From Streptomyces mangrovi (GTDB taxonomy: Bacteria > Actinomycetota > Actinomycetes > Streptomycetales > Streptomycetaceae): 64,000 nt of DNA. Below are positions 54,541 to 64,000 of the stretch, in pieces. The position numbers and the translations under genes are program-made. The notes under the pieces are model-generated. The model was not told the origin of the DNA. It did not search any database and saw only the letters and a list, made by a program, of their open reading frames with translations. How positions within the stretch are numbered: the stretch's first letter is position 1; each line of letters begins with the position of its first letter. The stretch is taken from the NCBI RefSeq assembly GCF_900114215.1, contig NZ_FOSG01000015.1:62001-126000 (forward strand), read 5' to 3'.

Positions 54541-55125
54541 ATGAGCAGCTCCGACCCGAACACCCCGAACGATCCCTACCGGAAGAACCCGTACGACCGG
54601 CCGCCCGGAGGGCAGCCGAGCAACCCGCCGGGCGGGCACTACGGCCCCTTCGGCGGCGCCGAGGAGCACCCGCTGGCTCCGCCGCCCGGCCCGATGGGCT
54701 CTCCCGGCGGACCGCCGGGCGGGCCGCCCGGAGCGATGCCGGGCAAGGTCAACTCGTCCCGCATGATCTTCTTCATCGCCGGCGGGCTCCAGGCCCTCTT
54801 CTCACTGCTGGCGATCGTCACCTTCGCCGCGGCCGAGGACGATCTGGAGGAGACCTACGGCGACCTGGGCGTGGGCACCGGGATCTACTACACGCTGTTC
54901 GTCTTCTTCCTGCTCCACGCGGTCGCCGGCATCGTGCTGGCCGTGAAGTTCCCGCAGGGCGGAGGCGGACTGCGGATCTGGGGCATCGCCTGGTCGGCCG
55001 TCCTGGTGCTGATCGGCCTGCTCACGCTGCCGCTCGGGCTGCTGTGGCTGGCGCTCGGCATCGTCTGCGTCGCGCTGCTGTCCTCCGCCGAGTCGGCGGC
55101 CTGGTTCAACCGCCCGCGGGCCTGA
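54541..55125 (+). CDS. Membrane protein with Pro/Gly-rich N-terminus
   Basis: 194 residues. About 70 residues of Pro/Gly/Asn-rich leader, then four helices: MIFFIAGGLQALFSLLAIVTFA, YYTLFVFFLLHAVAGIVLAV, LRIWGIAWSAVLVLIGLLTL and LGLLWLALGIVCVALLS, ending SAESAAWFNRPRA. It resembles streptomycete membrane proteins often found beside RDD genes. Function unknown. GGAGGA lies 7 nt before ATG 54541. Confidence 0.8.
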   Translation: MSSSDPNTPNDPYRKNPYDRPPGGQPSNPPGGHYGPFGGAEEHPLAPPPGPMGSPGGPPGGPPGAMPGKVNSSRMIFFIAGGLQALFSLLAIVTFAAAEDDLEETYGDLGVGTGIYYTLFVFFLLHAVAGIVLAVKFPQGGGGLRIWGIAWSAVLVLIGLLTLPLGLLWLALGIVCVALLSSAESAAWFNRPRA

Positions 55126-55165
55126 GGACCGGTACGGCGGCCCGCACACGACCCCGCGCACACCG

Positions 55166-55195
55166 CAGGCCGCGCCCCCGCCGGGGCGCGGCCTG
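55166..55195. terminator. Bidirectional terminator between membrane protein gene and purH
   Basis: 13-bp perfect stem, arms 55166-55178 and 55183-55195, 4-nt loop. Confidence 0.75.
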
Positions 55196-55208
55196 ACGTG
55201 CGTCCACC

Positions 55209-56796
<1,588 letters not shown>

Positions 56797-56804
<8 letters not shown>

Positions 56805-57450
56805 GACCGAGAATGACCTTTCTTGCCTCGATGCGGTAGCCGTGGCGGGCGATGCGTCGCACCGTGTCGACGAGCAGCCGCCGCTCGACTTCCTTGATCC
56901 GCTCGTGGAGCGTGGATTCGTCGTCCTCCTCCCGCACCTCGACCACGCCCTGGGCGATGATCGGGCCGGTGTCGACGCCGTCGTCGACGAAGTGGACGGT
57001 GCACCCGGTGACCTTCACGCCGTACGCGAGCGCGTCGCGCACGCCGTGGGCGCCGGGAAAGCTGGGGAGCAGGGCGGGGTGGGTGTTGACGAAGCGCCCG
57101 CCGAACCGGGCGAGGAACTCCTTGCCCACGATCTTCATGAAGCCGGCGGAGACCACCAGGTCGGGCTCGTGGGCCGCCACCGCCTCGGCCAGCGCGCGGT
57201 CCCAGGCGTCCCGGCCGGCGTGGTCGCGCACGCGGCAGACGAAGGTGGGCAGCCCGGCGCGCTCGGCGCGCTCCAGCCCGGCGATGCCGTCGCGGTCGGC
57301 TCCGACGGCGACGATCTCGGCGCCGAAGGCGTCCGGCCGCTCCTCGGCGACGGCGTCGAGGAGCGCCTGGAGGTTCGTGCCCGAACCCGATACGAGGACC
57401 ACGACGCGGGCCGGGGAGTGGGCGGCGAAGGAACGGGAAGCGGAAGCCAC
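56797..57450 (-). CDS. purN: Phosphoribosylglycinamide formyltransferase
   Basis: 217 residues from GTG 57450 (GAAGAG upstream). SGSGTNLQALLDAV, the active-site block VNTHPALLPSFPGAHGV and TVHFVDDGVDTGPII with the catalytic Asn-His-Asp. It transfers a formyl group from 10-formyl-THF to GAR in purine synthesis. A longer frame reaches 57660, but those extra residues are not family-like. First of the purN-purH pair. Confidence 0.94.
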
Positions 57451-57681
57451 GACGAGGCTCTTCTCGGATCTCTCGGTGGGACGGTGCGGCTTTGTACGGT
57501 CGTACGAATCCGTGGGGCGGACGAATCCGGGGAACCCTACGAAGCGGCCGACCGTCAGCAACGATACCGGCACACCGGACGGCCCCCTCGGGACGGGGGG
57601 ACGGCCGCCCGGTAGCGTCAGGGCCACACATCGGCGAACGGCCCGGGGCCGGGACGACATCTAGGGGAAGACACAGAGCAC

Positions 57682-58704
57682 ATGACGGACCGACGACGCC
57701 GCGCGGCCCCTGAGACCTCGACCGGGATCCCGACCGTTACCGCCCCGGGCCCGCTCCGGCTGCGGCCCCTCACCGGCCCGTCCCCTTCCGGCCTGCCTCT
57801 CCCGGGCTCCTTCGGCGGCCCGCACTCGGACGGCCCACACTCCTCGGACGGCCGGCTCTCCCGCGGCCGGGAGGAGGACAACCCCTTCGCCGCGCCGCCC
57901 GAGGGCCGCCCCGAGCAGCCCTGGCGCCCGCGTGGACCCCAGGGGGCCGACCCGTCCGGCTCCTCCGGATCGTCCGATTCACCGGACTCCCCGCGAGGTG
58001 ACGGGGACGGCGACGGCCGGGGCGGCGACCGGCCGGAGGGCTCCTCGCCCGACTGGGGCCGCAGGTGGAGCAGCCGCCAGCCGGGTCGCCAGAGCGGCGG
58101 CTTCGGCAGCGGCGGCCGTCCGGAGCAGAACGGCGGGCAGGGCGGCGCACCCGGCGGTATGCGCTGGGATCCGACCGACCCCGTCCAGCGCCGGGCCCGG
58201 TACGCCCTGGTCATCGGCGGCTGGGGGCTGATCTTCGCCTTCTTCGGCCTCCCCTGGCTGGCGGTGCCGCTGGGCGCGCTGGCCGTGTACTGGGGCGTCG
58301 GCGCCATCCGCGGCAAGCCGGGCGCCGGAGGCGGTACGGACGGCGGTGCGGACGGCGGCACCGGCGGCGGCGCGGAGACCGGCCGGGCGGCCGCCCGGCC
58401 CGAGGACGTGGCCGGCGCCGACCGCTCCACCGCGCCGGAGCCCGGCGCGGGCCGGGCGCCCGCCCCCGCCGGCCCGGAGGCCGGCCGCTCGGGCCGGCCC
58501 CAGCTGGCGGCGGCGGTGACCGGGCTGGTCACCGGGATCCTCGCACTGCTGATCATCGCCGCGCAGTTCACCGTCCAGCTCGTCTACCGCGACTACTTCG
58601 TCTGCGTCGAGGACGCCCTCACCAACTCCTCGCGCCAGGCGTGCGAACGGCATCTGCCCGAGCAGCTGCGCCCGCTGTTCGGTGAACCCGAACGCGAGGA
58701 GTGA
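57682..58704 (+). CDS. Conserved membrane protein with long disordered N-terminus
   Basis: 340 residues. The first 170 are Pro/Gly/Ser/Asp-rich and disordered (e.g. GSSGSSDSPDSPRGDGDGDG), followed by two helices (ALVIGGWGLIFAFFGLPWLAV with LGALAVYWGVGA), a second low-complexity linker, a further helix (AAAVTGLVTGILALLIIAAQFTV) and a short external tail with two Cys (FVCVEDALTNSSRQACERHLP). Such proteins occur widely in streptomycetes next to purN. Function unknown. Divergent from purN. Confidence 0.75.
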   Translation: MTDRRRRAAPETSTGIPTVTAPGPLRLRPLTGPSPSGLPLPGSFGGPHSDGPHSSDGRLSRGREEDNPFAAPPEGRPEQPWRPRGPQGADPSGSSGSSDSPDSPRGDGDGDGRGGDRPEGSSPDWGRRWSSRQPGRQSGGFGSGGRPEQNGGQGGAPGGMRWDPTDPVQRRARYALVIGGWGLIFAFFGLPWLAVPLGALAVYWGVGAIRGKPGAGGGTDGGADGGTGGGAETGRAAARPEDVAGADRSTAPEPGAGRAPAPAGPEAGRSGRPQLAAAVTGLVTGILALLIIAAQFTVQLVYRDYFVCVEDALTNSSRQACERHLPEQLRPLFGEPEREE

Positions 58705-58772
58705 GGCGGGGCGCGGTCACGACGACCGCGACGGGTGCGGGGAGCGGCCGGGGGCCTCGCGGCCGCCGGGCG

Positions 58773-60155
58773 TCAGTGTCCGCGGGCCGGGCGCAGCCGC
58801 CAGGAGCGCATGGCCAGGGCCGTCGGCACCCCCAGGGCGGCCGTCCAGCCCAGCGCCGCGGCCCCGGTGAGCCGCCAGTCCGGGCCGATATGGGCCAGCG
58901 CCCCCGTGCCCAGCGGACCGCCCGCGCAGGCGGCCAGCGCCGCCATCGCCGCGCCGCAGCCGCAGGCGGCCAGCGTGGCCGCGCCGGCGGTCGCCCGTCC
59001 GCCCAGCACCGCGGGCCCTCCCCCGGCGGGCACGGCCGCGCGCGCCACGCACCACGCCGCGAGCAGCCCGCCCGCCAGCGGGACCACAAGAGCCGCGGCC
59101 CAGGTCACGGGGGTGCCCGGCCCCTCGGCCGGTACGGCCGCCAGCAGCGGGAAGTCCGGCAGCGGCGGCAGGCCGGTCACGGCAGCGGGCCGCACCGTGC
59201 CGCCTCCCCCGAGCGTGAACCCGGGGCCGAGGCCGTACGCCGCGCCCCAGACGGCCGCGTTGGGCGTCAGGGCCAGGGCCAGCAGCAGGACCGCCGCCAG
59301 CCCCGGCCACTCCAGGGTCGGCTGCTCCTGCGACGGGAACGCGGCCCGCTGGGCGGTGGCCACATGCCACAGCAGGGCGCCCGCCGTCAGCAGTGCGCCC
59401 CCGGCGCACTGCGCCGCGGCCGACGCGGCGGCGCCGCGCAGGGCGGCCGACGCCCCGGCGCGGGTGAGCGCGGGCCGCTCCGTCCGCCGCCGCATCCGGC
59501 GCATCCGGCACATCCGGCGCAGGAGCCGCGGCGGGGCCTCGGGCAGCGGCCGCCCCAGGCCCGTCCACGTTCCCGCCGCCGCGGCGGCGGCCGTGACTGC
59601 GGGCAGGCGCAGCGCGGCGCCCAGCGGATCGACCCGGATGGGGCCGGAGGCCGCGTAGCCGGTCACGGCCGCCGCGACCAGCAGATATCCGGCGACGATC
59701 CAGCACATGGCGCGCCATGCCGCGCCCGTGTCCCCCGCGCCGGGATCCGCACCGGGCCCCGAACCGGGACTCCCGCCGGGGGCTCGTGCGGACACCGGCC
59801 CCCGGGCCGCGCCGCGGGCCGTGCGGTGGAGCAGCCACACCGGCACGGCGCACAGCAGCAGGGGCACCAGCCCGACCGGCGCGGGGGAACCGCTGAGGGT
59901 TTCGGTACGGACGAGAGGGGCACCGTGTGCCACCAGCCAGAGGTCGGCGGCGATGCGCAGCGCGCCGCCGGGACCGTCGTCGGGGTGGGGCGAGGTGATC
60001 CACAGCAGCATGACGAGGACTGCGATTCCGCCCAGGCCCAGGCCCGCGGCCATCACACCGTCGAGAAGGCGGTCGCGGGGAGGAACCGGCGCATGACGGA
60101 TGAGCGCGAGGGCATGCGGGGGCGGTGAGGAGGGCGACGCGTCGCGGCGGGTCAT
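58773..60155 (-). CDS. DUF6350/PerM-like polytopic membrane protein
   Basis: 460 residues, with about ten hydrophobic segments (for example LDGVMAAGLGLGGIAVLVMLLWI, PVGLVPLLLCAVPVWLLH, MCWIVAGYLLVAAAVTGYA, GLAAVLLLALALTPNAAVW, VTWAAALVVPLAGGLLAAWCVA). The ALTPNAAVWGAAYGLGPGFTLGGGG segment is typical of actinomycete DUF6350 proteins, named PerM in mycobacteria where it supports cell division. Start ATG 60155 chosen; a GTG 9 nt upstream is possible. Divergent from the sigma-like gene. Confidence 0.78.
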   Translation of the reverse strand: MTRRDASPSSPPPHALALIRHAPVPPRDRLLDGVMAAGLGLGGIAVLVMLLWITSPHPDDGPGGALRIAADLWLVAHGAPLVRTETLSGSPAPVGLVPLLLCAVPVWLLHRTARGAARGPVSARAPGGSPGSGPGADPGAGDTGAAWRAMCWIVAGYLLVAAAVTGYAASGPIRVDPLGAALRLPAVTAAAAAAGTWTGLGRPLPEAPPRLLRRMCRMRRMRRRTERPALTRAGASAALRGAAASAAAQCAGGALLTAGALLWHVATAQRAAFPSQEQPTLEWPGLAAVLLLALALTPNAAVWGAAYGLGPGFTLGGGGTVRPAAVTGLPPLPDFPLLAAVPAEGPGTPVTWAAALVVPLAGGLLAAWCVARAAVPAGGGPAVLGGRATAGAATLAACGCGAAMAALAACAGGPLGTGALAHIGPDWRLTGAAALGWTAALGVPTALAMRSWRLRPARGH

Positions 60156-60315
60156 GGGATACACGCCGACATGCTGCCAACAACGCCCGATTCGCCCGGG
60201 GAGCAGGGAAAAAGTCGATGTGTCGCACACAGCACGCTATGCAGTTTTTTCATACAGTGCGGCGGTATGGCATCCATACCGCCGCAATCATGACGACCCG
60301 TAGGGGGCGGCCAGC
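60156..60315. promoter_or_regulatory. AT-rich divergent region with 27-nt palindrome
   Basis: 160 bp between the PerM-like and sigma-like genes. Contains GCAGTTTTTTCATACAG (AT-rich) and the perfect dyad at 60259-60285: arms of 12 bp (GCGGCGGTATGG / CCATACCGCCGC) around CAT. A TACAGT just before the dyad could be the -10 element of the plus-strand gene, which would put the dyad at its start site. Confidence 0.5.
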
Positions 60316-61341
60316 ATGACCGAGACACTCTCCATCCCCGCGCCCGCCGAGGACGCGGCCCCGGAAGCCTCCGAGCGCGAGGAGCCCGCCGCCGGGCCGT
60401 CGTTCGGGCTCACGGAGACCGCGGACCTCCCCGGCCCGGCGGCGGCGGACGGGCCGGCCGAGGCGTTCGATCTGCTGTACGCGCGCCTGGCCCGGCCGCT
60501 GCTGCGCCAGACGTATCTGCTCACCGGCGACCGGGCACTGGCCGGGCAGGCCGTACGCCACGCCTTCCGGCAGGCGTGGGAGCGGTGGCCCGAGGTCGCC
60601 GTGGACCGGGATCCGGCCGGCTGGGTGCGGACGGCGGCGTACGACCACGCGCTCTCGCCCTGGCACCGGCTGGACCCCCGCCGCCGCGCGGCCCGGAGGG
60701 ACGGACCGGGCGAGCACGGGGCGGGGAAAGACGGGGCGGAGAGTGGGGCGGGGAAAAACAGCGCGGAGAGCGGGGCGGGGAAAAACAGCGCGGAGAGTGG
60801 GGCGGGGAAAAACAGCGCGGAGAGCGGGGCGGGGAAAAACAGCGCGGAGAGCGGTGAAAGGCTGCCGCCGGAAGCCCTGCTGGACCTGCCGCCCTCCTAC
60901 CGCCGCACGCTGCTCCTGCACGACGGCCTCGGGCTGGGAGTGTCGGAGACGGCCGCCGAGAGCGAGGCGAGCACCGCCGCCACGGCCGCGCGGCTGATGC
61001 ACGCGCGCGAGGCGCTGGCCGAGTACGTGCCCGGTCTGCGCCGTGTCGCGCCGGATCGGCGCAGGGAGATCATCCGCTCGATGCTGGAGGAGCTGGCGGA
61101 CGCCGGCTCCCTGCCCGGGCTCCCGTCCGCCCGCACGGCGCGCGACGGCAGCGAGCGGACGGTGCGGCTGCGGACGGGCGCCTCGTTCGGGGCGACCGCG
61201 CTGGTGGCCGCGGCGGCACTGCTGGCGTCCCTGGCCGGGCCGCAGGCGCACGACTCCGCCCGGCAGGCGCCGCAGGAGGCCGGGACCCCGGCCGTGTCCG
61301 AGTCCTCCCCGGGCGGGCAGGAGGACCGGGCGGCCGGCTGA
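60316..61341 (+). CDS. Sigma-70-like protein with internal repeat and C-terminal helix
   Basis: 341 residues. A weak region-2-like part (AFDLLYARLARPLLRQTYLLTGD, GWVRTAAYDHALSPWHRL, about 50-120) and a weak region-4-like part (LDLPPSYRRTLLLHDGLGLGVSETAAESEASTAATAARLM in pieces, about 185-235). Between them are five copies of a nine-residue unit, GAGKNSAES. Near the C-terminus a hydrophobic helix ATALVAAAALLASLAG follows an RTVRLRTG stretch, so the protein may be membrane-bound. Key region-2 residues for core and -10 binding look poor. It may be a degenerate ECF factor or a sigma-derived regulator. Start ATG 60316. Confidence 0.72.
   Translation: MTETLSIPAPAEDAAPEASEREEPAAGPSFGLTETADLPGPAAADGPAEAFDLLYARLARPLLRQTYLLTGDRALAGQAVRHAFRQAWERWPEVAVDRDPAGWVRTAAYDHALSPWHRLDPRRRAARRDGPGEHGAGKDGAESGAGKNSAESGAGKNSAESGAGKNSAESGAGKNSAESGERLPPEALLDLPPSYRRTLLLHDGLGLGVSETAAESEASTAATAARLMHAREALAEYVPGLRRVAPDRRREIIRSMLEELADAGSLPGLPSARTARDGSERTVRLRTGASFGATALVAAAALLASLAGPQAHDSARQAPQEAGTPAVSESSPGGQEDRAAG
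60718..60852 (+). repeat. Five tandem 27-bp repeats in sigma-like gene
   Basis: Five in-frame units; the first differs (codes GAGKDGAES) and the other four code GAGKNSAES with only a few silent changes. All-purine-rich plus strand. Copy number changes would keep the frame. Confidence 0.95.
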
Positions 61342-61393
61342 GGACGGCCCCGAGGGCTGCCACAGGCCCGCACAGGCCCGCGAAGACCCCCGA

Positions 61394-61435
61394 ACGGCGC
61401 GGGCCCGCACCCCGAGGGGTGCGGGCCCGCGCCGT
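61394..61435. terminator. Bidirectional terminator, 20-bp perfect stem
   Basis: Arms 61394-61413 and 61416-61435 with GA between them. It lies between the convergent sigma-like gene and sucD. Confidence 0.85.
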
Positions 61436-61450
61436 GCTGTGCCGACCGTG

Positions 61451-62335
61451 TCAGCCGGCGAGCAGCTCGCGCGCCAGGCGGGCGGTCTCGGACGGCGTCT
61501 TGCCGACCTTCACACCCGCGGCCTCCAGGGCCTCCTTCTTCGCCTGGGCGGTGCCGGAGGAGCCGGAGACGATGGCGCCGGCGTGGCCCATGGTCTTGCC
61601 CTCGGGGGCGGTGAAGCCCGCGACGTAGCCGACGACCGGCTTGGTGACGTTGGCCTTGATGAAGTCCGCGGCCCGCTCCTCGGCGTCGCCGCCGATCTCG
61701 CCGATCATCACGATCAGGTCGGTGTCGGGGTCGGCCTCGAACGCCTTGAGTGCGTCGATGTGGGTGGTGCCGATGATCGGGTCGCCGCCGATGCCGACGC
61801 AGGTCGAGAAGCCGAGGTCGCGCAGCTCGTACATCATCTGGTACGTCAGCGTGCCGGACTTCGAGACCAGGCCGATGCGGCCCGGCTTGGTGATGTCGGC
61901 CGGGATGATGCCCGCGTTGGACTGGCCGGGGGTGATCAGGCCGGGGCAGTTCGGGCCGACGATGCGGGTCTTGTTGCCCTTGGAGCCCGCGTAGGCCCAG
62001 AACTCGGCGGTGTCGTGGACGGCGATGCCCTCGGTGATCACCACGGCGAGCGGGATCTCGGCGTCGATCGCCTCGATGACCGCGCTCTTGGTGAACTTCT
62101 CCGGGACGAAGACGACGGTGACGTCGGCGCCGGTGGCCTCCATGGCCTCCTTGACCGTGCCGAAGACGGGCACTTCGGTCCCGTCGAAGTCGACGGTCGT
62201 GCCCGCCTTGCGCGGGTTGACGCCGCCGACGATGTTGGTGCCGGAGGCCAGCATGCGCCGGGTGTGCTTCTGGCCCTCGGAGCCGGTCATCCCCTGGACG
62301 ATGACCTTGCTTTCCTTGGTGAGGAAGATAGCCAT
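61451..62335 (-). CDS. sucD: Succinyl-CoA synthetase alpha subunit
   Basis: 294 residues. CoA-binding Rossmann part (AIFLTKESKVIVQGMTGSEG), NCPGLITPGQ, and the phosphohistidine site MGHAGAIVSGSSGTAQAKKEAL. With SucC it converts succinyl-CoA to succinate with ADP/GDP phosphorylation, feeding the Sdh complex also in this window. It starts 24 nt after sucC. Confidence 0.96.
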   Translation of the reverse strand: MAIFLTKESKVIVQGMTGSEGQKHTRRMLASGTNIVGGVNPRKAGTTVDFDGTEVPVFGTVKEAMEATGADVTVVFVPEKFTKSAVIEAIDAEIPLAVVITEGIAVHDTAEFWAYAGSKGNKTRIVGPNCPGLITPGQSNAGIIPADITKPGRIGLVSKSGTLTYQMMYELRDLGFSTCVGIGGDPIIGTTHIDALKAFEADPDTDLIVMIGEIGGDAEERAADFIKANVTKPVVGYVAGFTAPEGKTMGHAGAIVSGSSGTAQAKKEALEAAGVKVGKTPSETARLARELLAG

Positions 62336-62359
62336 TGTTGTCGGTGTCCTCGTCCTTCG

Positions 62360-63532
62360 TTACTTCGCGGCCAGCTCGGCGGCACGCTCGGCCGCGCCGT
62401 CCATGGTGTCCACCTGCTGCACCAGCGGGTGGTCGGCGTCGTTCAGGATCTTGCGGCCCAGCTCCGCGTTGTTGCCGTCGAGGCGCACCACCAGCGGCTT
62501 GGAGACGTCCTCGCCCTTGGACTTCAGCAGCTCCAGGGCCTGCACGATGCCGTTGGCGACGGCGTCGCAGGCGGTGATGCCGCCGAAGACGTTGACGAAG
62601 ACGGACTTGACGTCCGGGTCGCCGAGGATGATCTCCAGGCCGTTGGCCATGACCTCGGCGGAGGCGCCGCCGCCGATGTCGAGGAAGTTGGCGGGCTTGA
62701 CGCCGCCGTGGTTCTCACCGGCGTAGGCCACGACGTCCAGGGTGCTCATGACCAGGCCCGCGCCGTTGCCGATGATGCCGACCTGGCCGTCGAGCTTGAC
62801 GTAGTTCAGGCCCTTGGCCTTGGCGGCGGCCTCCAGCGGGTTGGCCGCGGCCTTGTCCTCCAGGGCGGCGTGGTCCGGCTGGCGGAACTCGGCGTTGGCG
62901 TCCAGGGACACCTTGCCGTCCAGCGCGATGATCCGACCGTCGCCGGTCTTGACCAGCGGGTTCACCTCGACGAGGAGGGCGTCCTCCTTGACGAAGACGG
63001 TCCACAGCTTCTGCACGGCGTCGACGATTCCGTCGGCGACGTCGGCCGGGAACTTCGCGGCCTCGACGATCTCGCGGGCCTTGGCCTCGGTGACGCCCTC
63101 GACGGCGTCCACCGGGATCTTGGCCAGGGCCTCGGGCTTGGTGGCCGCGACCTCCTCGATGTCCATGCCGCCCTCGACGGACGCCATCGCGAGGAAGGTG
63201 CGGTTGGCGCGGTCCAGCAGGAAGGAGACGTAGTACTCCTCCGCGATGTCCGCGGTCTGGGCCAGCATCACCTTGTGGACGGTGTGGCCCTTGATGTCCA
63301 TGCCCAGGATCTGGCCGGCCTTCTCGACGGCGTCGTCCGGGTCGGAGGCCAGCTTCACACCGCCGGCCTTGCCCCGGCCACCGGTCTTGACCTGCGCCTT
63401 GACGACCGCGCGACCGCCGAGTCGCTCGGTCGCCTCGCGCGCCGCCTCGGGCGTGTCGATGACTTCACCGGCCAGCACCGGTACGTCATGCTTGGCGAAG
63501 AGATCCCTCGCCTGGTACTCGAACAGGTCCAC
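62360..63532 (-). CDS. sucC: Succinyl-CoA synthetase beta subunit
   Basis: 390 residues. ATP-grasp domain (DLFEYQARDLFAKHDVPVLAG, VVKAQVKTGGRGKAGGVKLA, LLVEVNPLVKTGDGRIIALDGK) and C-terminal CoA-ligase domain (FVNVFGGITACDAVANGIV, VVRLDGNNAELGRKIL). GTG 63532 gives the usual N-terminus, with AGGGACGG upstream. First gene of sucCD. Confidence 0.96.
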   Translation of the reverse strand: MDLFEYQARDLFAKHDVPVLAGEVIDTPEAAREATERLGGRAVVKAQVKTGGRGKAGGVKLASDPDDAVEKAGQILGMDIKGHTVHKVMLAQTADIAEEYYVSFLLDRANRTFLAMASVEGGMDIEEVAATKPEALAKIPVDAVEGVTEAKAREIVEAAKFPADVADGIVDAVQKLWTVFVKEDALLVEVNPLVKTGDGRIIALDGKVSLDANAEFRQPDHAALEDKAAANPLEAAAKAKGLNYVKLDGQVGIIGNGAGLVMSTLDVVAYAGENHGGVKPANFLDIGGGASAEVMANGLEIILGDPDVKSVFVNVFGGITACDAVANGIVQALELLKSKGEDVSKPLVVRLDGNNAELGRKILNDADHPLVQQVDTMDGAAERAAELAAK

Positions 63533-64000
63533 GCGCGTCCGTCCCTAGTTGTGGTGTCGCGGTTCGTTGTCAGCGTGGGCGTGCCGCGTGGCCGCGGCGT
63601 CTGCGGAGCGCGCGGCATGTCCGCCTTGCAGGTTAGCCCCGTCGGTGTGCCCGGCATAAATCGCAGCTCACACCCGTGCGGTGACAACCGTCACAGACAC
63701 CGCCCTCCCGACCTGGGTGGGAGGCGCCGCGGCAGGGCGGGATCCGGCCGGCCGCCGGGGCCGTCCGGGGGGCCGGAGCGGGCGCCGGTCCCCGGACGGG
63801 TTTCCGGCCGGATCCCCGGGCCGGGCGACCCTGCCGTCCGGCGTGACGACCACCCGGCCGGCCTCCCCGCGGACGGCGGACGGCGGACGGCGGACGGCGC
63901 GCGACGGACGGCGCGCGACGGGCGATGACGGCGCGGGCGCGGCGCACCGGTGCGGCCCACGCCCGGTCACTCCCCGGGGATCGGCAGGGGGCGCCTCTCG
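63533..64000. other. Region upstream of sucC
   Basis: 468 bp without a supported gene. Minus-strand TAACCT at 63635-63630 is a possible -10 element for sucC, giving a leader of about 90 nt. Four 7-bp GCGGACG repeats lie at 63869-63896. A plus-strand frame opening at GTG 63681 stays open to the window end, but 320 nt without a stop means little in DNA this G+C-rich. Confidence 0.4.
63869..63896 (+). repeat. Four tandem 7-bp repeats
   Basis: Four copies of GCGGACG. A 7-bp unit would not keep a reading frame, which suggests that this stretch is not coding. Confidence 0.75.

Noticed and set aside
60718..60852. Possible CRISPR-like repeat array
   Set aside because: The five repeats are contiguous without spacers and code for an in-frame amino-acid repeat.
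61043..63928. Very long plus-strand open frame of over 900 codons
   Set aside because: It runs antisense through sucD and sucC, whose motifs are unmistakable; its translation is repetitive Val/Gly/Asp/Leu without domains.
63681..64000. Plus-strand frame open to the window end
   Set aside because: No domain, Arg/Gly-rich shadow-like composition, and a 7-bp tandem repeat inside; kept only as a note in the intergenic entry.

Overview
The window is a block of core chromosome from a high-G+C actinomycete, almost certainly a Streptomyces or close relative. Third codon positions are nearly all G or C, most -10 elements fit TAnnnT, GTG starts are common, TTA leucine codons are very rare, and the gene content is typical of the genus. 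From memory and unchecked, the order of anchors (NeuA/polysialyltransferase-like genes, methylmalonyl-CoA mutase, hexosaminidase, sdhCDAB, D,D-carboxypeptidase, trpS, betaine operon, mdh, folD, purHN, sucDC) resembles the central chromosome of S. coelicolor around SCO4882 to SCO4808. I see no tRNA, rRNA, CRISPR array, insertion sequence, integrase or replication origin.

Layout. 1-4306: cell-wall polymer locus with a partial CMP-sialic/ulosonic acid synthetase, two putative capsule/teichulosonic-type glycosyltransferases and a GT2 enzyme, read from two back-to-back leaderless promoters. 4597-7641: a 50-aa membrane protein, a stand-alone methylmalonyl-CoA mutase large subunit and an L,D-transpeptidase. 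7912-15086: two paralogous ECF sigma/membrane-protein pairs pointing away from each other's flanks around a secreted zinc amidase with FG-GAP repeats. 15139-18869: an extracellular alpha/beta hydrolase fused through a membrane segment to a cytoplasmic ABC ATPase, plus its permease. 18925-24945: GH20 hexosaminidase, an OHCU-decarboxylase-like protein and sdhCDAB. 25048-32181: small membrane proteins, metallophosphoesterase, D,D-carboxypeptidase, 2'-5' RNA ligase-like protein, trpS and rocD.

32219-35051: MocR-type regulator divergent from an AhpD-like protein and a PEP-mutase/isocitrate-lyase family enzyme. 35233-38653: a tightly coupled cassette of ImmA/IrrE peptidase, seven-helix membrane protein, TPR-like protein and secreted DUF3574 protein. 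38813-42726: the accessory-looking part, with a frameshifted Uma2 gene, a VOC protein, an AMIN-like lipoprotein, three overlapping small genes and two one-domain GntR regulators around an AT-rich promoter with phased repeats. 42826-50314: choline/glycine betaine operon (betaine aldehyde dehydrogenase, GMC choline dehydrogenase, ABC ATPase, double permease, binding lipoprotein). 50632-63532: central metabolism and membrane genes (mdh, DUF3017, folD, RDD protein, purH, purN, a PerM/DUF6350 protein, a sigma-like protein with a 27-bp tandem repeat, sucD, sucC).

The main themes are TCA-cycle enzymes (sdh, mdh, suc), one-carbon/purine synthesis (folD, purN, purH), envelope building and remodelling, and osmoprotection. 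The least explained parts are the mirrored sigma cassettes, the hydrolase-ABC fusion, the ImmA/seven-helix cassette and the GntR/small-gene module. TTA codons (read by the bldA tRNA in Streptomyces) occur in only three genes that I found: the second sigma factor, the ImmA-like peptidase and the second GntR protein.
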